A stretch of 7,007 nucleotides of DNA, from the NCBI GenBank assembly GCA_041179245.1, contig JBEGTT010000220.1, positions 1-7,007 of the forward strand, given 5' to 3'. The notes beneath the pieces are model-generated. The model was not told the DNA's origin. It saw only the letters and a list, made by a program, of their open reading frames with translations, and made no database searches. The position numbers were made by a program, and so were the translations under genes. The stretch is from JBEGTT01 sp041179245. Its GTDB lineage: Bacteria > Pseudomonadota > Gammaproteobacteria > Burkholderiales > Rhodocyclaceae. Of this stretch, positions 1 through 6,125 are shown piece by piece (the first letter of the stretch is position 1; every line of letters begins with the position of its first letter).

Positions 1-1
1 A

Positions 2-466
2 CGTAAGTCGCTACTTAAACAAGATCACACCATTCGCTACAACACTGCTTTTAGCGAAGTTTTGACATGTTGCGCCGAGATGCCTCGCCATGGAGAACTG
101 GGTACGTGGCTTTCATCAGAGATGCAAAATGCCTACAAACAATTACATCAAATGGGGTTCGCCCATTCGGTTGAGACATGGGTAGATGAAAAACTGGTTG
201 GCGGACTCTACGGACTAGCGATTGGTAAGGTGTTCTACGGTGAATCCATGTTCAGCCATCAACCTAATGCCTCGAAGCTGGCTTTTGCCCACTTGCTGCG
301 TCGCTTACAAGAACTGGATTTTGGTTTGCTGGATTGTCAGGTCTACACGCCACATCTGGCTTCGTTGGGGGCGAAACTTATTCCTCGCCACCATTTTCTA
401 GAGCAGTTACGGTTTTTGACGAGACAGACACTGCCTAGCGAACAGCAAGTCTTCCCAAGCTTTTGA
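2..466 (+). CDS. aat: Leucyl/phenylalanyl-tRNA--protein transferase, 5' end outside window
   Basis: This enzyme moves Leu or Phe from aminoacyl-tRNA to the N-terminus of proteins bearing basic N-terminal residues, marking them for ClpS/ClpAP degradation in the cytoplasm. The frame is open from base 2, giving 154 visible residues against about 234 in E. coli, so roughly the N-terminal third lies upstream of the window. The TTG at 62 is an internal codon, because the preceding residues already match the family. Family signatures are GTW, AHSVE, LVGGLYG, GESMFS, NASK, DCQ and ASLGA-IPR. The Glu of GESMFS (codon 242-244) and Gln of DCQ (codon 338-340) correspond to E. coli catalytic Glu156 and Gln188. 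It converges on udg, and its last 19 codons plus stop lie antisense to the udg 3' end. I see no intrinsic terminator after the stop. The identification is secure. Confidence 0.96.
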   Translation, partial: RKSLLKQDHTIRYNTAFSEVLTCCAEMPRHGELGTWLSSEMQNAYKQLHQMGFAHSVETWVDEKLVGGLYGLAIGKVFYGESMFSHQPNASKLAFAHLLRRLQELDFGLLDCQVYTPHLASLGAKLIPRHHFLEQLRFLTRQTLPSEQQVFPSF

Positions 467-1162
467 TTTATCCACCAAGTTACGCAACAAATACGCCGGG
501 TGGTAGGTCACAACAGCAGGAATTCCTTGATACTCGAAGCGTTGTTGGCGAAGCGTTCCTAAGGCCTTATCTTCTTTCAGCACCGAATGAACGGCGGCTC
601 TACCGAGTAAAATAATCATTTTTGGCTTGAGCCATGCAATTTGTTTTTCCAGAAACGGACGACATGCAGCCATTTCGCCATGTTCCGGTGTTCGATTACC
701 CTGAGGGCGACATTTCACCGCATTGGCGATATAAACCCCCTGCCCCCTTTTGATACTCAGTGCCGCAAGCATGTTGTCCAGCAACTTCCCGGCTTGCCCC
801 ACAAAAGGTTCGCCCTTCGCATCTTCTTCAGCCCCCGGCCCTTCGCCAACAAACAGCCAATCGGGGTGTAAATCCCCTACCCCCAGCACAGCCTGGTTCC
901 GATGTTCACACAAAGCACAGGATCGACAATTTGCCACTTCTTGTGCCAACACATCCCAGTTTGACGAAGCATTTGAGGGTGATTGAACCAAGCCACTTTC
1001 GCGTACGGCCGGCGCTATAGGTAAGTCCACTTCTGTCGTAGCCAGAACGTGAGTACTTGGCACCGCAACTGCAGATACACTCTCGCCACCCTTCCGGCGC
1101 CACAAGGTGTTAATGCCCATTTCACGCAACATGGATTCGCGAGTGACCAATGGAGTTTTCAT
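407..1162 (-). CDS. udg: Family 4 uracil-DNA glycosylase with N-terminal extension
   Basis: This enzyme excises uracil from DNA to start base-excision repair. The protein has 251 residues. Residues about 1-25 form a short conserved-looking peptide (RESMLREMGINTLWRRK), 26-65 a low-complexity linker, and about 70-250 the glycosylase domain. Four cysteines fit the 4Fe-4S ligands of family 4: C79 and C82, then C151 and C167. The uracil-pocket motif GEGPGAEED lies at 107-115, followed by FVGQAG, and the second catalytic motif HPAYLLRN is at 221-228. The polar residue after GEGPG is not the Asp of the family 1 motif, which also supports family 4. The gene is often annotated as a phage-type DNA polymerase-related protein. 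Its ATG overlaps the rimI stop as ATGA and has no clear Shine-Dalgarno, which suggests translational coupling. The 3' end overlaps convergent aat by 60 bp. Confidence 0.94.
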   Translation of the reverse strand: MKTPLVTRESMLREMGINTLWRRKGGESVSAVAVPSTHVLATTEVDLPIAPAVRESGLVQSPSNASSNWDVLAQEVANCRSCALCEHRNQAVLGVGDLHPDWLFVGEGPGAEEDAKGEPFVGQAGKLLDNMLAALSIKRGQGVYIANAVKCRPQGNRTPEHGEMAACRPFLEKQIAWLKPKMIILLGRAAVHSVLKEDKALGTLRQQRFEYQGIPAVVTYHPAYLLRNLVDKSKAWEDLLFARQCLSRQKP

Positions 1163-1650
1163 GTTTGATGAGCTAAGAAATCAGTCAAGTTACAGCGTAA
1201 CAACAAGGCATCTTCTCTCGTTCCTTGCGTATTTCCAGGGTAGTAGGCCTTACGTAATCCGGTCGGAGAAAACCCCAGCTTTTGATAAAGCGCCTGAGCA
1301 GAAACATTCCCGGCACGAACTTCCAGCAGACAGGTAGCAATTCCTTCTGAACGCACTTTATTTAATAGCTCAGACAGAAAATAGGCACCAATTCCCTGCT
1401 GCTGATGGGCTTGATTGACCACGATGTACAGCAACTCGGCCTCATCCAAAACCAGCTGAAAAACGGCACAGCCCACGACGGTGCAACCCAAAAATGAGCC
1501 TTGTTTTTGTTCGAGCACATAGGCCTGGTGGTTCACCAGTGAGTCAGCCAACAATCGCTGTGACCACGCATGGGGATCACTGTCGGCAGCCAATGCTGCC
1601 AGACAGACCAGATCCTCTTGGCGCATGGGTCGAATGTTGCAACCAACCAT
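1159..1650 (-). CDS. rimI: Ribosomal protein S18-alanine N-acetyltransferase
   Basis: This GNAT-family enzyme acetylates the N-terminal Ala of ribosomal protein S18 using acetyl-CoA. I chose the ATG at 1650 (163 residues) over the TTG one codon upstream, because GGGAGG sits 9 nt before the ATG and the tsaB stop overlaps it as TGATG. The acetyl-CoA loop HQQQGIGA is at about 82-89. LLEVRAGN contains E110 and ALYQKLGF contains Y122, which align with the E. coli catalytic Glu103 and Tyr115. The tail YYPG...REDALLL is typical of RimI. Length is slightly above the E. coli 148 residues, with a few extra residues around 48-60. Its position directly after tsaB is a common arrangement in proteobacteria. 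The stop overlaps the start of udg. Confidence 0.93.
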   Translation of the reverse strand: MVGCNIRPMRQEDLVCLAALAADSDPHAWSQRLLADSLVNHQAYVLEQKQGSFLGCTVVGCAVFQLVLDEAELLYIVVNQAHQQQGIGAYFLSELLNKVRSEGIATCLLEVRAGNVSAQALYQKLGFSPTGLRKAYYPGNTQGTREDALLLRCNLTDFLAHQT

Positions 1651-2381
1651 CAAGCCTTGCCTCCCTCAGCCAGTCGTTCTGCGATAGTTTTAGCCACACG
1701 ATCACGAACATAAAGCGGTGCCGCTAACGCAGAATCAACAAATTCCTTTCGCTGGAAAGCAAACACCGCTAACTCAGCAATTTCAATCGCCCGAGGAAAT
1801 AATGCGGGGAGCAAAATATTTCCATCCCCTGAGTAATGTGTTGCGAGTTGAGGGTATTCAGTAAATACATTACCGCATACCACCCCAATGTGGGGCTGCG
1901 CCATCAGCTCGTCAGGCGTTCTAAGAACCAGTTCGCCGACTTGCGTTACCCCGTCCTCAGAGAGAATAAAATTTCCCGTATACACTTCTCCCATTCGAGC
2001 ATCCAACAGCGCCATAATGGGTAAACCTGAAATAGATTTTCCGCTATCCCCGACTAACTTCCCTGCCTGCCATGCCATCGCAGCCAAAGTTGTAACGGGA
2101 ATAACCGGTTTATCATGTGCAACAGCAATACCTTGAGCAATTGCGCAGGCCATACGCAACCCCGTAAATGCACCGGGGCCTGCACCAAAAGCAATGGCAT
2201 CCAAATCCTGAAAAGTGACACCGGCATCTGCCAGCAGTTGTTGGGTTGCTGGTAGTAACGTAGCTGAATGTTGCCCATCTGTTCCCGCAGTCCGTGGACA
2301 TTCCTCTATATGAACAACACCCTGATGCCATAAGGCACAGGACGCCAAATCGGTTGACGTTTCAAAAGCCAGAATCAGCAT
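1650..2381 (-). CDS. tsaB: tRNA t6A37 biosynthesis protein TsaB
   Basis: TsaB is the ASKHA-fold partner of TsaD. With TsaE it supports transfer of the threonylcarbamoyl group to A37 of tRNAs that read ANN codons. The protein has 243 residues, close to the E. coli 231. Signatures are the N-terminal strand ILAFETST (3-10), the AFGAGPGAFTGLRM segment (64-77), LDARMGEVY (126-134) and the C-terminal APLYVRDRVAKT (221-232). TsaB does not bind the substrate itself but stabilises TsaD, and TsaD and TsaE are not in this window. The ATG at 2381 follows the relA stop by 36 bp. No good Shine-Dalgarno is visible before it (minus-strand leader CTAACTACCGTTCATTTTC), so initiation may be weak or depend on relA read-through. 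The older name is YeaZ. Confidence 0.95.
   Translation of the reverse strand: MLILAFETSTDLASCALWHQGVVHIEECPRTAGTDGQHSATLLPATQQLLADAGVTFQDLDAIAFGAGPGAFTGLRMACAIAQGIAVAHDKPVIPVTTLAAMAWQAGKLVGDSGKSISGLPIMALLDARMGEVYTGNFILSEDGVTQVGELVLRTPDELMAQPHIGVVCGNVFTEYPQLATHYSGDGNILLPALFPRAIEIAELAVFAFQRKEFVDSALAAPLYVRDRVAKTIAERLAEGGKA
1660..1665 (-). promoter_or_regulatory. Shine-Dalgarno of rimI inside the tsaB 3' end
   Basis: On the minus strand GGGAGG lies 9 nt before the rimI ATG at 1650, within the last codons of tsaB (…AEGGKA). It decides the rimI start in favour of ATG over the adjacent TTG, and makes rimI translation likely coupled to tsaB through the TGATG junction. Confidence 0.75.
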
Positions 2382-2417
2382 GAAAATGAACGGTAGTTAG
2401 CGGAAGTGGGCATATTT

Positions 2418-4634
2418 CTAGACGCGGCGTGCAGAGATAATGCCATCAAGGGTCAGAACTAAACTTAAGGTTCGTTGCAACTGAGGAAGATTGAGCACTT
2501 CCACGGTAAAGCCCATTCTCGCTCGACTCGCCTGCGACTGGGTATTCACCGCAATGACGTTAATTTTTTCACGCGCAAGAACATCAGAAATATCACGCAG
2601 TAGACCTTGTCGATCATAAGCATCCACCATGATATCGGCCGCAAACACGCCTTGAGTTTTATCTCCCCAGGCAGTTTCAATGACTCGCTCCGGATGCAAA
2701 GCCGCAAGGTGAATAAAATTCGAACAGTCTACGCGGTGAATCGAAATACCTTTTCCTCGGGTCACGAAACCTTCAATGGAGTCTGGTGGCGTAGGCTTAC
2801 AACAACGAGCCAGTTGGGTAAGTAGCTTATCAACCCCTACGATCAGAATCCCCTGATTACCCTCGACGGCAGTTGCCGGACGACTTCTGAGTGTAAGCTG
2901 CTCTGGAACCACCTGCGGGACATCCCCGCGAGCCATCATTTGTAGCTGGCGCAGACTCAATTCATTTTTGGCTGCTGCCAGATAAAGATCTTCAGATTTC
3001 GGAAATCCCAGTTTCTGCGCCAGCGACTCCTGATTCGTGCCACCTAGTCCAATGCGCTGTAACTCCTTAGCGACAATGGCTTTGCCTTCCACCAGCGTAT
3101 TTTCCTGCGCCAAGCTGGCAAACCATTGGCGCACTTTGATCCGCGCACTTTTAGTATGGATATAACCTAATGGTGGGTTAAGCCAATCACGTGATGGGCC
3201 ACCCAGTTTGGCGGTGATGATCTCGATTCTTTGGCCTGTTTCCAACTGCGTGTTTAGGGGAACCAGCGCACCATTGATTTTTGCACCACGGCAGCGGTGT
3301 CCTAAATCGGTATGGACACGATAGGCAAAATCCACTGGGGTAGCACCGCTTGGCAAATCAACGACTTTCCCTTGAGGGGTCATCACATAAACAGTCTCAT
3401 CCAGTGCGGCCTGCTTGTAATGGCGCACCCAGTCAGAGCTATCCGCCACTTCATCCTTCCAAGTCAGAAGTTGGCGTAGCCAAGCAATTTTTTCGTCGTA
3501 ACTATCTTCGCTTTGCTGGCTACCTTCCTTGTAACGCCAGTGGGCTGCAACACCCAATTCAGCATGGCGGTGCATGTCCCAGGTCCGAATTTGGACTTCT
3601 AGCGAACGACCATCAGGCGCACGCACAGCGGTATGCAACGATTGGTAGTTATTCCCCTTAGGATTGGAAATGTAGTCGTCAAACTCTTTCGGAATAGGCG
3701 CCCAAATGTTGTGCACGACACCCAAAACGGTGTAGCAATCCTTAACCTCATCAACAATCACTCGAAGTGCACGCACGTCATAGACTTCGGAAAATTCGAC
3801 ACCTTTTTTGCGCATCTTGTTCCAGATGCTATAGATATGCTTTGGACGACCGTAAATTTCGGCCTTGTTGATCCCCAACTGCGCCAACTCATCTTTCAGT
3901 CGGACAATCGCATCTTCAATAAATTGCTCTCGCTCACGGCGTTTTTCATCCAGCAAGCCGGCAATTTTTTTGTAGGTATCAGGGTGGAGAAAACGAAAAG
4001 ACAAATCCTCCAGTTCCCACTTCAACTCCCAAACGCCTAGGCGATTGGCCAATGGCGAATAAATTTCTAGGGTTTCGCGTGCGACCTGAACCCGCAAATC
4101 ATCAGGATTCTTGGCGTAGAAACGTAAAGTTTGCGTCCGACTGGCAAGGCGAAGTAAAACAACCCGGATATCCTCCACCATTGCCAACAACATCTTGCGC
4201 AGCACTTCAACCTGAGCACTTAACTCCTGAGGATTGGTTTGAGGGCTTTCAAGATTCTCAACTATCAAATCCCGCGTAATTGGGCGTAGGCGATTAAGAC
4301 GAGAAATGCCCTTCACCAGAAGCGCAACAGATGACCCGAAATCCTCTTCAAGCCATTCCAGACCACGCTCATGGTAAACAGGAATGGCAAATAACAAGGC
4401 CGCAATCCGTGCATCAATATCTAGCTTGAGACCGGCAACAATCAGCCCAATGCCCAAGGCGTGGGGCCAAACTCCCTCACCACTGCCTAATACGGCATTT
4501 CCATAGATTGACTTTGCGGCTTCGATAGCCGCACGGACACGGCACTGATCTACATCCGGGAGGCCTTCCGCCAAGATGAGGAGTGATTGATCAGGATCAC
4601 TTTGGGATGCAACAGAATGAACGACGGAAACCAT
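2418..4634 (-). CDS. relA: RelA, (p)ppGpp synthetase, synthetase-only type
   Basis: RelA makes pppGpp/ppGpp from ATP and GTP or GDP on ribosomes carrying uncharged tRNA, triggering the stringent response. It has 738 residues, near E. coli's 744. The N-terminal hydrolase-like domain (about 30-200) is degenerate: where bifunctional enzymes have a catalytic HD after AALL, this protein has FA (residues 82-83), so it should not hydrolyse ppGpp. The synthetase domain (about 260-372) starts with GRPKHIYSIW and includes YDVRALR with D286, EFDD at 317-320 (the acidic motif of RelA rather than the RFKD of bifunctional SpoT/Rel), NYQSLHT, and LEVQIRT with E346. TGS is at about 414-475 (YVMTPQGKVVDLP). 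The zinc-finger domain has C611, C612, H633 and C637, and ACT spans about 665-738. The ATG has no close Shine-Dalgarno, the nearest AGGA being 14 nt away. It lies 35 bp after tilS, with a possible promoter in the gap. Confidence 0.97.
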   Translation of the reverse strand: MVSVVHSVASQSDPDQSLLILAEGLPDVDQCRVRAAIEAAKSIYGNAVLGSGEGVWPHALGIGLIVAGLKLDIDARIAALLFAIPVYHERGLEWLEEDFGSSVALLVKGISRLNRLRPITRDLIVENLESPQTNPQELSAQVEVLRKMLLAMVEDIRVVLLRLASRTQTLRFYAKNPDDLRVQVARETLEIYSPLANRLGVWELKWELEDLSFRFLHPDTYKKIAGLLDEKRREREQFIEDAIVRLKDELAQLGINKAEIYGRPKHIYSIWNKMRKKGVEFSEVYDVRALRVIVDEVKDCYTVLGVVHNIWAPIPKEFDDYISNPKGNNYQSLHTAVRAPDGRSLEVQIRTWDMHRHAELGVAAHWRYKEGSQQSEDSYDEKIAWLRQLLTWKDEVADSSDWVRHYKQAALDETVYVMTPQGKVVDLPSGATPVDFAYRVHTDLGHRCRGAKINGALVPLNTQLETGQRIEIITAKLGGPSRDWLNPPLGYIHTKSARIKVRQWFASLAQENTLVEGKAIVAKELQRIGLGGTNQESLAQKLGFPKSEDLYLAAAKNELSLRQLQMMARGDVPQVVPEQLTLRSRPATAVEGNQGILIVGVDKLLTQLARCCKPTPPDSIEGFVTRGKGISIHRVDCSNFIHLAALHPERVIETAWGDKTQGVFAADIMVDAYDRQGLLRDISDVLAREKINVIAVNTQSQASRARMGFTVEVLNLPQLQRTLSLVLTLDGIISARRV

Positions 4635-4640
4635 GTCTTA

Positions 4641-4667
4641 ATTATAAGTCCTGAACCGCACCTTCAA
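4641..4667 (-). promoter_or_regulatory. Possible sigma-70 promoter of relA
   Basis: In the short tilS-relA gap the minus strand reads TTGAAG (4667-4662), a 15-nt spacer, then a perfect TATAAT (4646-4641). The spacer is shorter than the preferred 16-18 nt and the -35 matches only the TTGA core. The expected start point, 6-8 nt after the -10, falls at about 4635-4633, on or next to the relA ATG at 4634, so a transcript from it would be almost leaderless. A TATAAT in an AT-rich gap can occur by chance. Confidence 0.4.
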
Positions 4668-4669
4668 TG

Positions 4670-6052
4670 TCATTTAGGAATACGGGGATACCAAACAAAA
4701 ATAAAGCAGTCTGAATTGGGTTTTGGCAACCAGTCGAACTTCACACCAATACCAAAACATCCAACCAGCGTCTCGCCAATAAACATCAAAGGGAAACTAG
4801 CCTTCACCCAAGGAGGAAACCCAGAATCCTGCAAATGTTTTTTTAGGGGACGATTAGGACGATTAGCTGCCAACTGAAGTTTTTCACCCCCAGATCGGGA
4901 AGCAAAACGCAACGTATTATCCTGCTGAAAGGCATTTTCAACAGCCGCTTTATCTAGCCTTAAGATATACGAATTGACGTCATGCTCACCACCAGTAATG
5001 CTCATCTTGTCACAACAGTTAATGACCCCATCCCCAAAAGCTAATGAACTATTTTGCAGGGACGGCAACTCCGTCAGTTCTACGGGCTTCAAAAGGTTTT
5101 GAGTTCTGGAAACACAATAAGCATTTCCCTGCCATAACCGGCACTCACCTGCAGAATAAGACAACACAGCCATTGACCCCGCATCGGCACACTCCAACTG
5201 CTTTTGCCATTCCAGTAAGGTATGCATTTCAGGGGCTGGCCACCCTTGCAGCTTCAACCAGTAGCGTAATAAATTCCGCAGTCTGGCTGGCGCTAATTGC
5301 TGCAATTGAACTAGCCCCAACGCTGACGAATCTTGTGCTGACTGACATGCGGCCAAATCCTCTTCTGCTCGCTCATCAAGTAGAACGCTCGCTTCATCAG
5401 CCAGTTGAGCAGTCCTTCCCAAAATAAGTTTTACCGCCGGGAAACGAGATGCCAATTCTGGCAGCACCGTATGACGCAAATAGTTGCGCGTAAAGTATTG
5501 ATACGCGTTGCTGTCATCCTCAACCCACTGAAGCGCATGCCTAGCCGCATAGTTTTCAAGCTCGGCCCTAGCTTGATCCAGGAATGGGCGCCATAAAATC
5601 TGCTGGTTTGCCTGTTGGCGTAAACGAGGCATTGCCGCCAACCCATGAACGCCGCTGCCGCGAAATAATCGAAGCAATACCGTTTCGGCCTGATCGTCTA
5701 AATGATGTGCCAGAGCCACAACACTTGCTCCGGCCTCGGCAAATGCGCTAAAGCGGGCAAGCCGAGCCGCCGCCTCTAGTCCGGCGCCGTCAGATTTAAT
5801 GGAGGCATGGTGAATTGCACAATGAACGCCACGTTCTGCTGCAAATTGGGTACAAAAATCAGCCCATTCATCAGCATATTTGGAGAGGCCATGGTGAACG
5901 TGTAAAGCTTTCAGCCGAGAACCATCATTCGGCAAAAGTCGGGATAAGGCATCGAGCAAAACAACTGAATCACGCCCACCTGAAAACCCAACGGTAATCA
6001 CTGTCTCTGCCGGCAAATCCTCAAGCAAACGGGCTTGAAGACAACGTAACAA
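4670..6052 (-). CDS. tilS: tRNA(Ile)-lysidine synthetase
   Basis: TilS converts C34 of the tRNA-Ile2 CAU anticodon to lysidine using ATP and lysine, switching the tRNA from Met to Ile identity. It is normally essential. From the TTG at 6052 the protein has 460 residues, against 432 in E. coli. The PP-loop motif SGGRDS is at 24-29, followed by HVHHGLS (51-57) and HHLDDQAETVLLRLFRG (116-132). The N-type ATPase domain ends near RNYLRHTVLPEL (189-200), a helical middle domain runs to about 280, and the C-terminal TilS domain includes SRSGGEKLQ (385-393) and RPLKKHLQD (401-409). The TTG has GAGGA 4 nt upstream. The frame stays open upstream only to a TGA at 6076-6074, so the alternative is an ATT at 6073 with GGAG 7 nt upstream (467 residues). 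No ATG occurs before residue 141. The exact start is therefore uncertain, the identity is not. Confidence 0.95.
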   Translation of the reverse strand: MLRCLQARLLEDLPAETVITVGFSGGRDSVVLLDALSRLLPNDGSRLKALHVHHGLSKYADEWADFCTQFAAERGVHCAIHHASIKSDGAGLEAAARLARFSAFAEAGASVVALAHHLDDQAETVLLRLFRGSGVHGLAAMPRLRQQANQQILWRPFLDQARAELENYAARHALQWVEDDSNAYQYFTRNYLRHTVLPELASRFPAVKLILGRTAQLADEASVLLDERAEEDLAACQSAQDSSALGLVQLQQLAPARLRNLLRYWLKLQGWPAPEMHTLLEWQKQLECADAGSMAVLSYSAGECRLWQGNAYCVSRTQNLLKPVELTELPSLQNSSLAFGDGVINCCDKMSITGGEHDVNSYILRLDKAAVENAFQQDNTLRFASRSGGEKLQLAANRPNRPLKKHLQDSGFPPWVKASFPLMFIGETLVGCFGIGVKFDWLPKPNSDCFIFVWYPRIPK

Positions 6053-6070
6053 AGAATCCTCTGGTGGGTT

Positions 6071-6084
6071 AATTCACATTCTCC
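6071..6084 (-). promoter_or_regulatory. Start-stop ATG-TGA and possible AUU start before tilS
   Basis: The minus strand reads GGAG, A, ATG, TGA, ATT, and then stays open into tilS. ATG (6079-6077), TGA (6076-6074) and ATT (6073-6071) are all in the tilS frame. GGAG lies only 1 nt from the ATG, too close for good use, but 7 nt from the ATT, a normal distance. The element could be a minimal start-stop ORF, a ribosome site for a rare AUU start, or a decayed original start codon. The sequence alone cannot choose among these. Confidence 0.35.
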
Positions 6085-6093
6085 AAACCAACT

Positions 6094-6125
6094 GGAACAA
6101 GCAGAACTAGCTAACTGCTTGTTCC
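6094..6125 (-). terminator. Perfect 11-bp stem-loop wrapping the accA stop codon
   Basis: On the minus strand GGAACAAGCAG (6125-6115) pairs perfectly with CTGCTTGTTCC (6104-6094) around a 10-nt loop TTAGCTAGTT that contains the accA TAG stop (6109-6107). The 5' arm is part of the last accA codons (…KEQAVS). No U-run follows (AGTTGGTTTGGAG), so this is not a classical strong intrinsic terminator. A partial terminator, an RNA 3'-end stabiliser or a processing site between accA and tilS would fit. The inverted repeat is directly visible, its function is inferred. Confidence 0.5.

Noticed and set aside
62..64. TTG as a start codon for aat
   Set aside because: The frame is open to base 2 and the residues before it match the family, so this codon is internal and the gene begins before the window.
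467..520. CCACC…GGTGG inverted repeat after the aat stop as a terminator
   Set aside because: The arms are only 5 bp with a loop of about 20 nt, there is no T-run, and the stretch lies within conserved udg codons.
641..1020. Several overlapping short plus-strand frames opposite udg
   Set aside because: Three overlapping candidates in the same span are typical chance frames opposite a conserved gene. None resembles a known protein.
3633..4040. 135-residue plus-strand reading frame opposite relA
   Set aside because: It lies wholly antisense to the conserved relA synthetase region, has no recognisable domain and no convincing ribosome site. It is explained as a shadow of relA codon use.
5044..5427. 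127-residue plus-strand reading frame opposite tilS
   Set aside because: It is antisense to the tilS middle and C-terminal regions, its composition has no family resemblance, and no promoter or Shine-Dalgarno supports it.
6074..6076. TGA before tilS as a recoded selenocysteine codon
   Set aside because: TilS has no selenocysteine role at its N-terminus, and no SECIS-like hairpin directly follows the TGA. A start-stop pair or an unused upstream codon is simpler.
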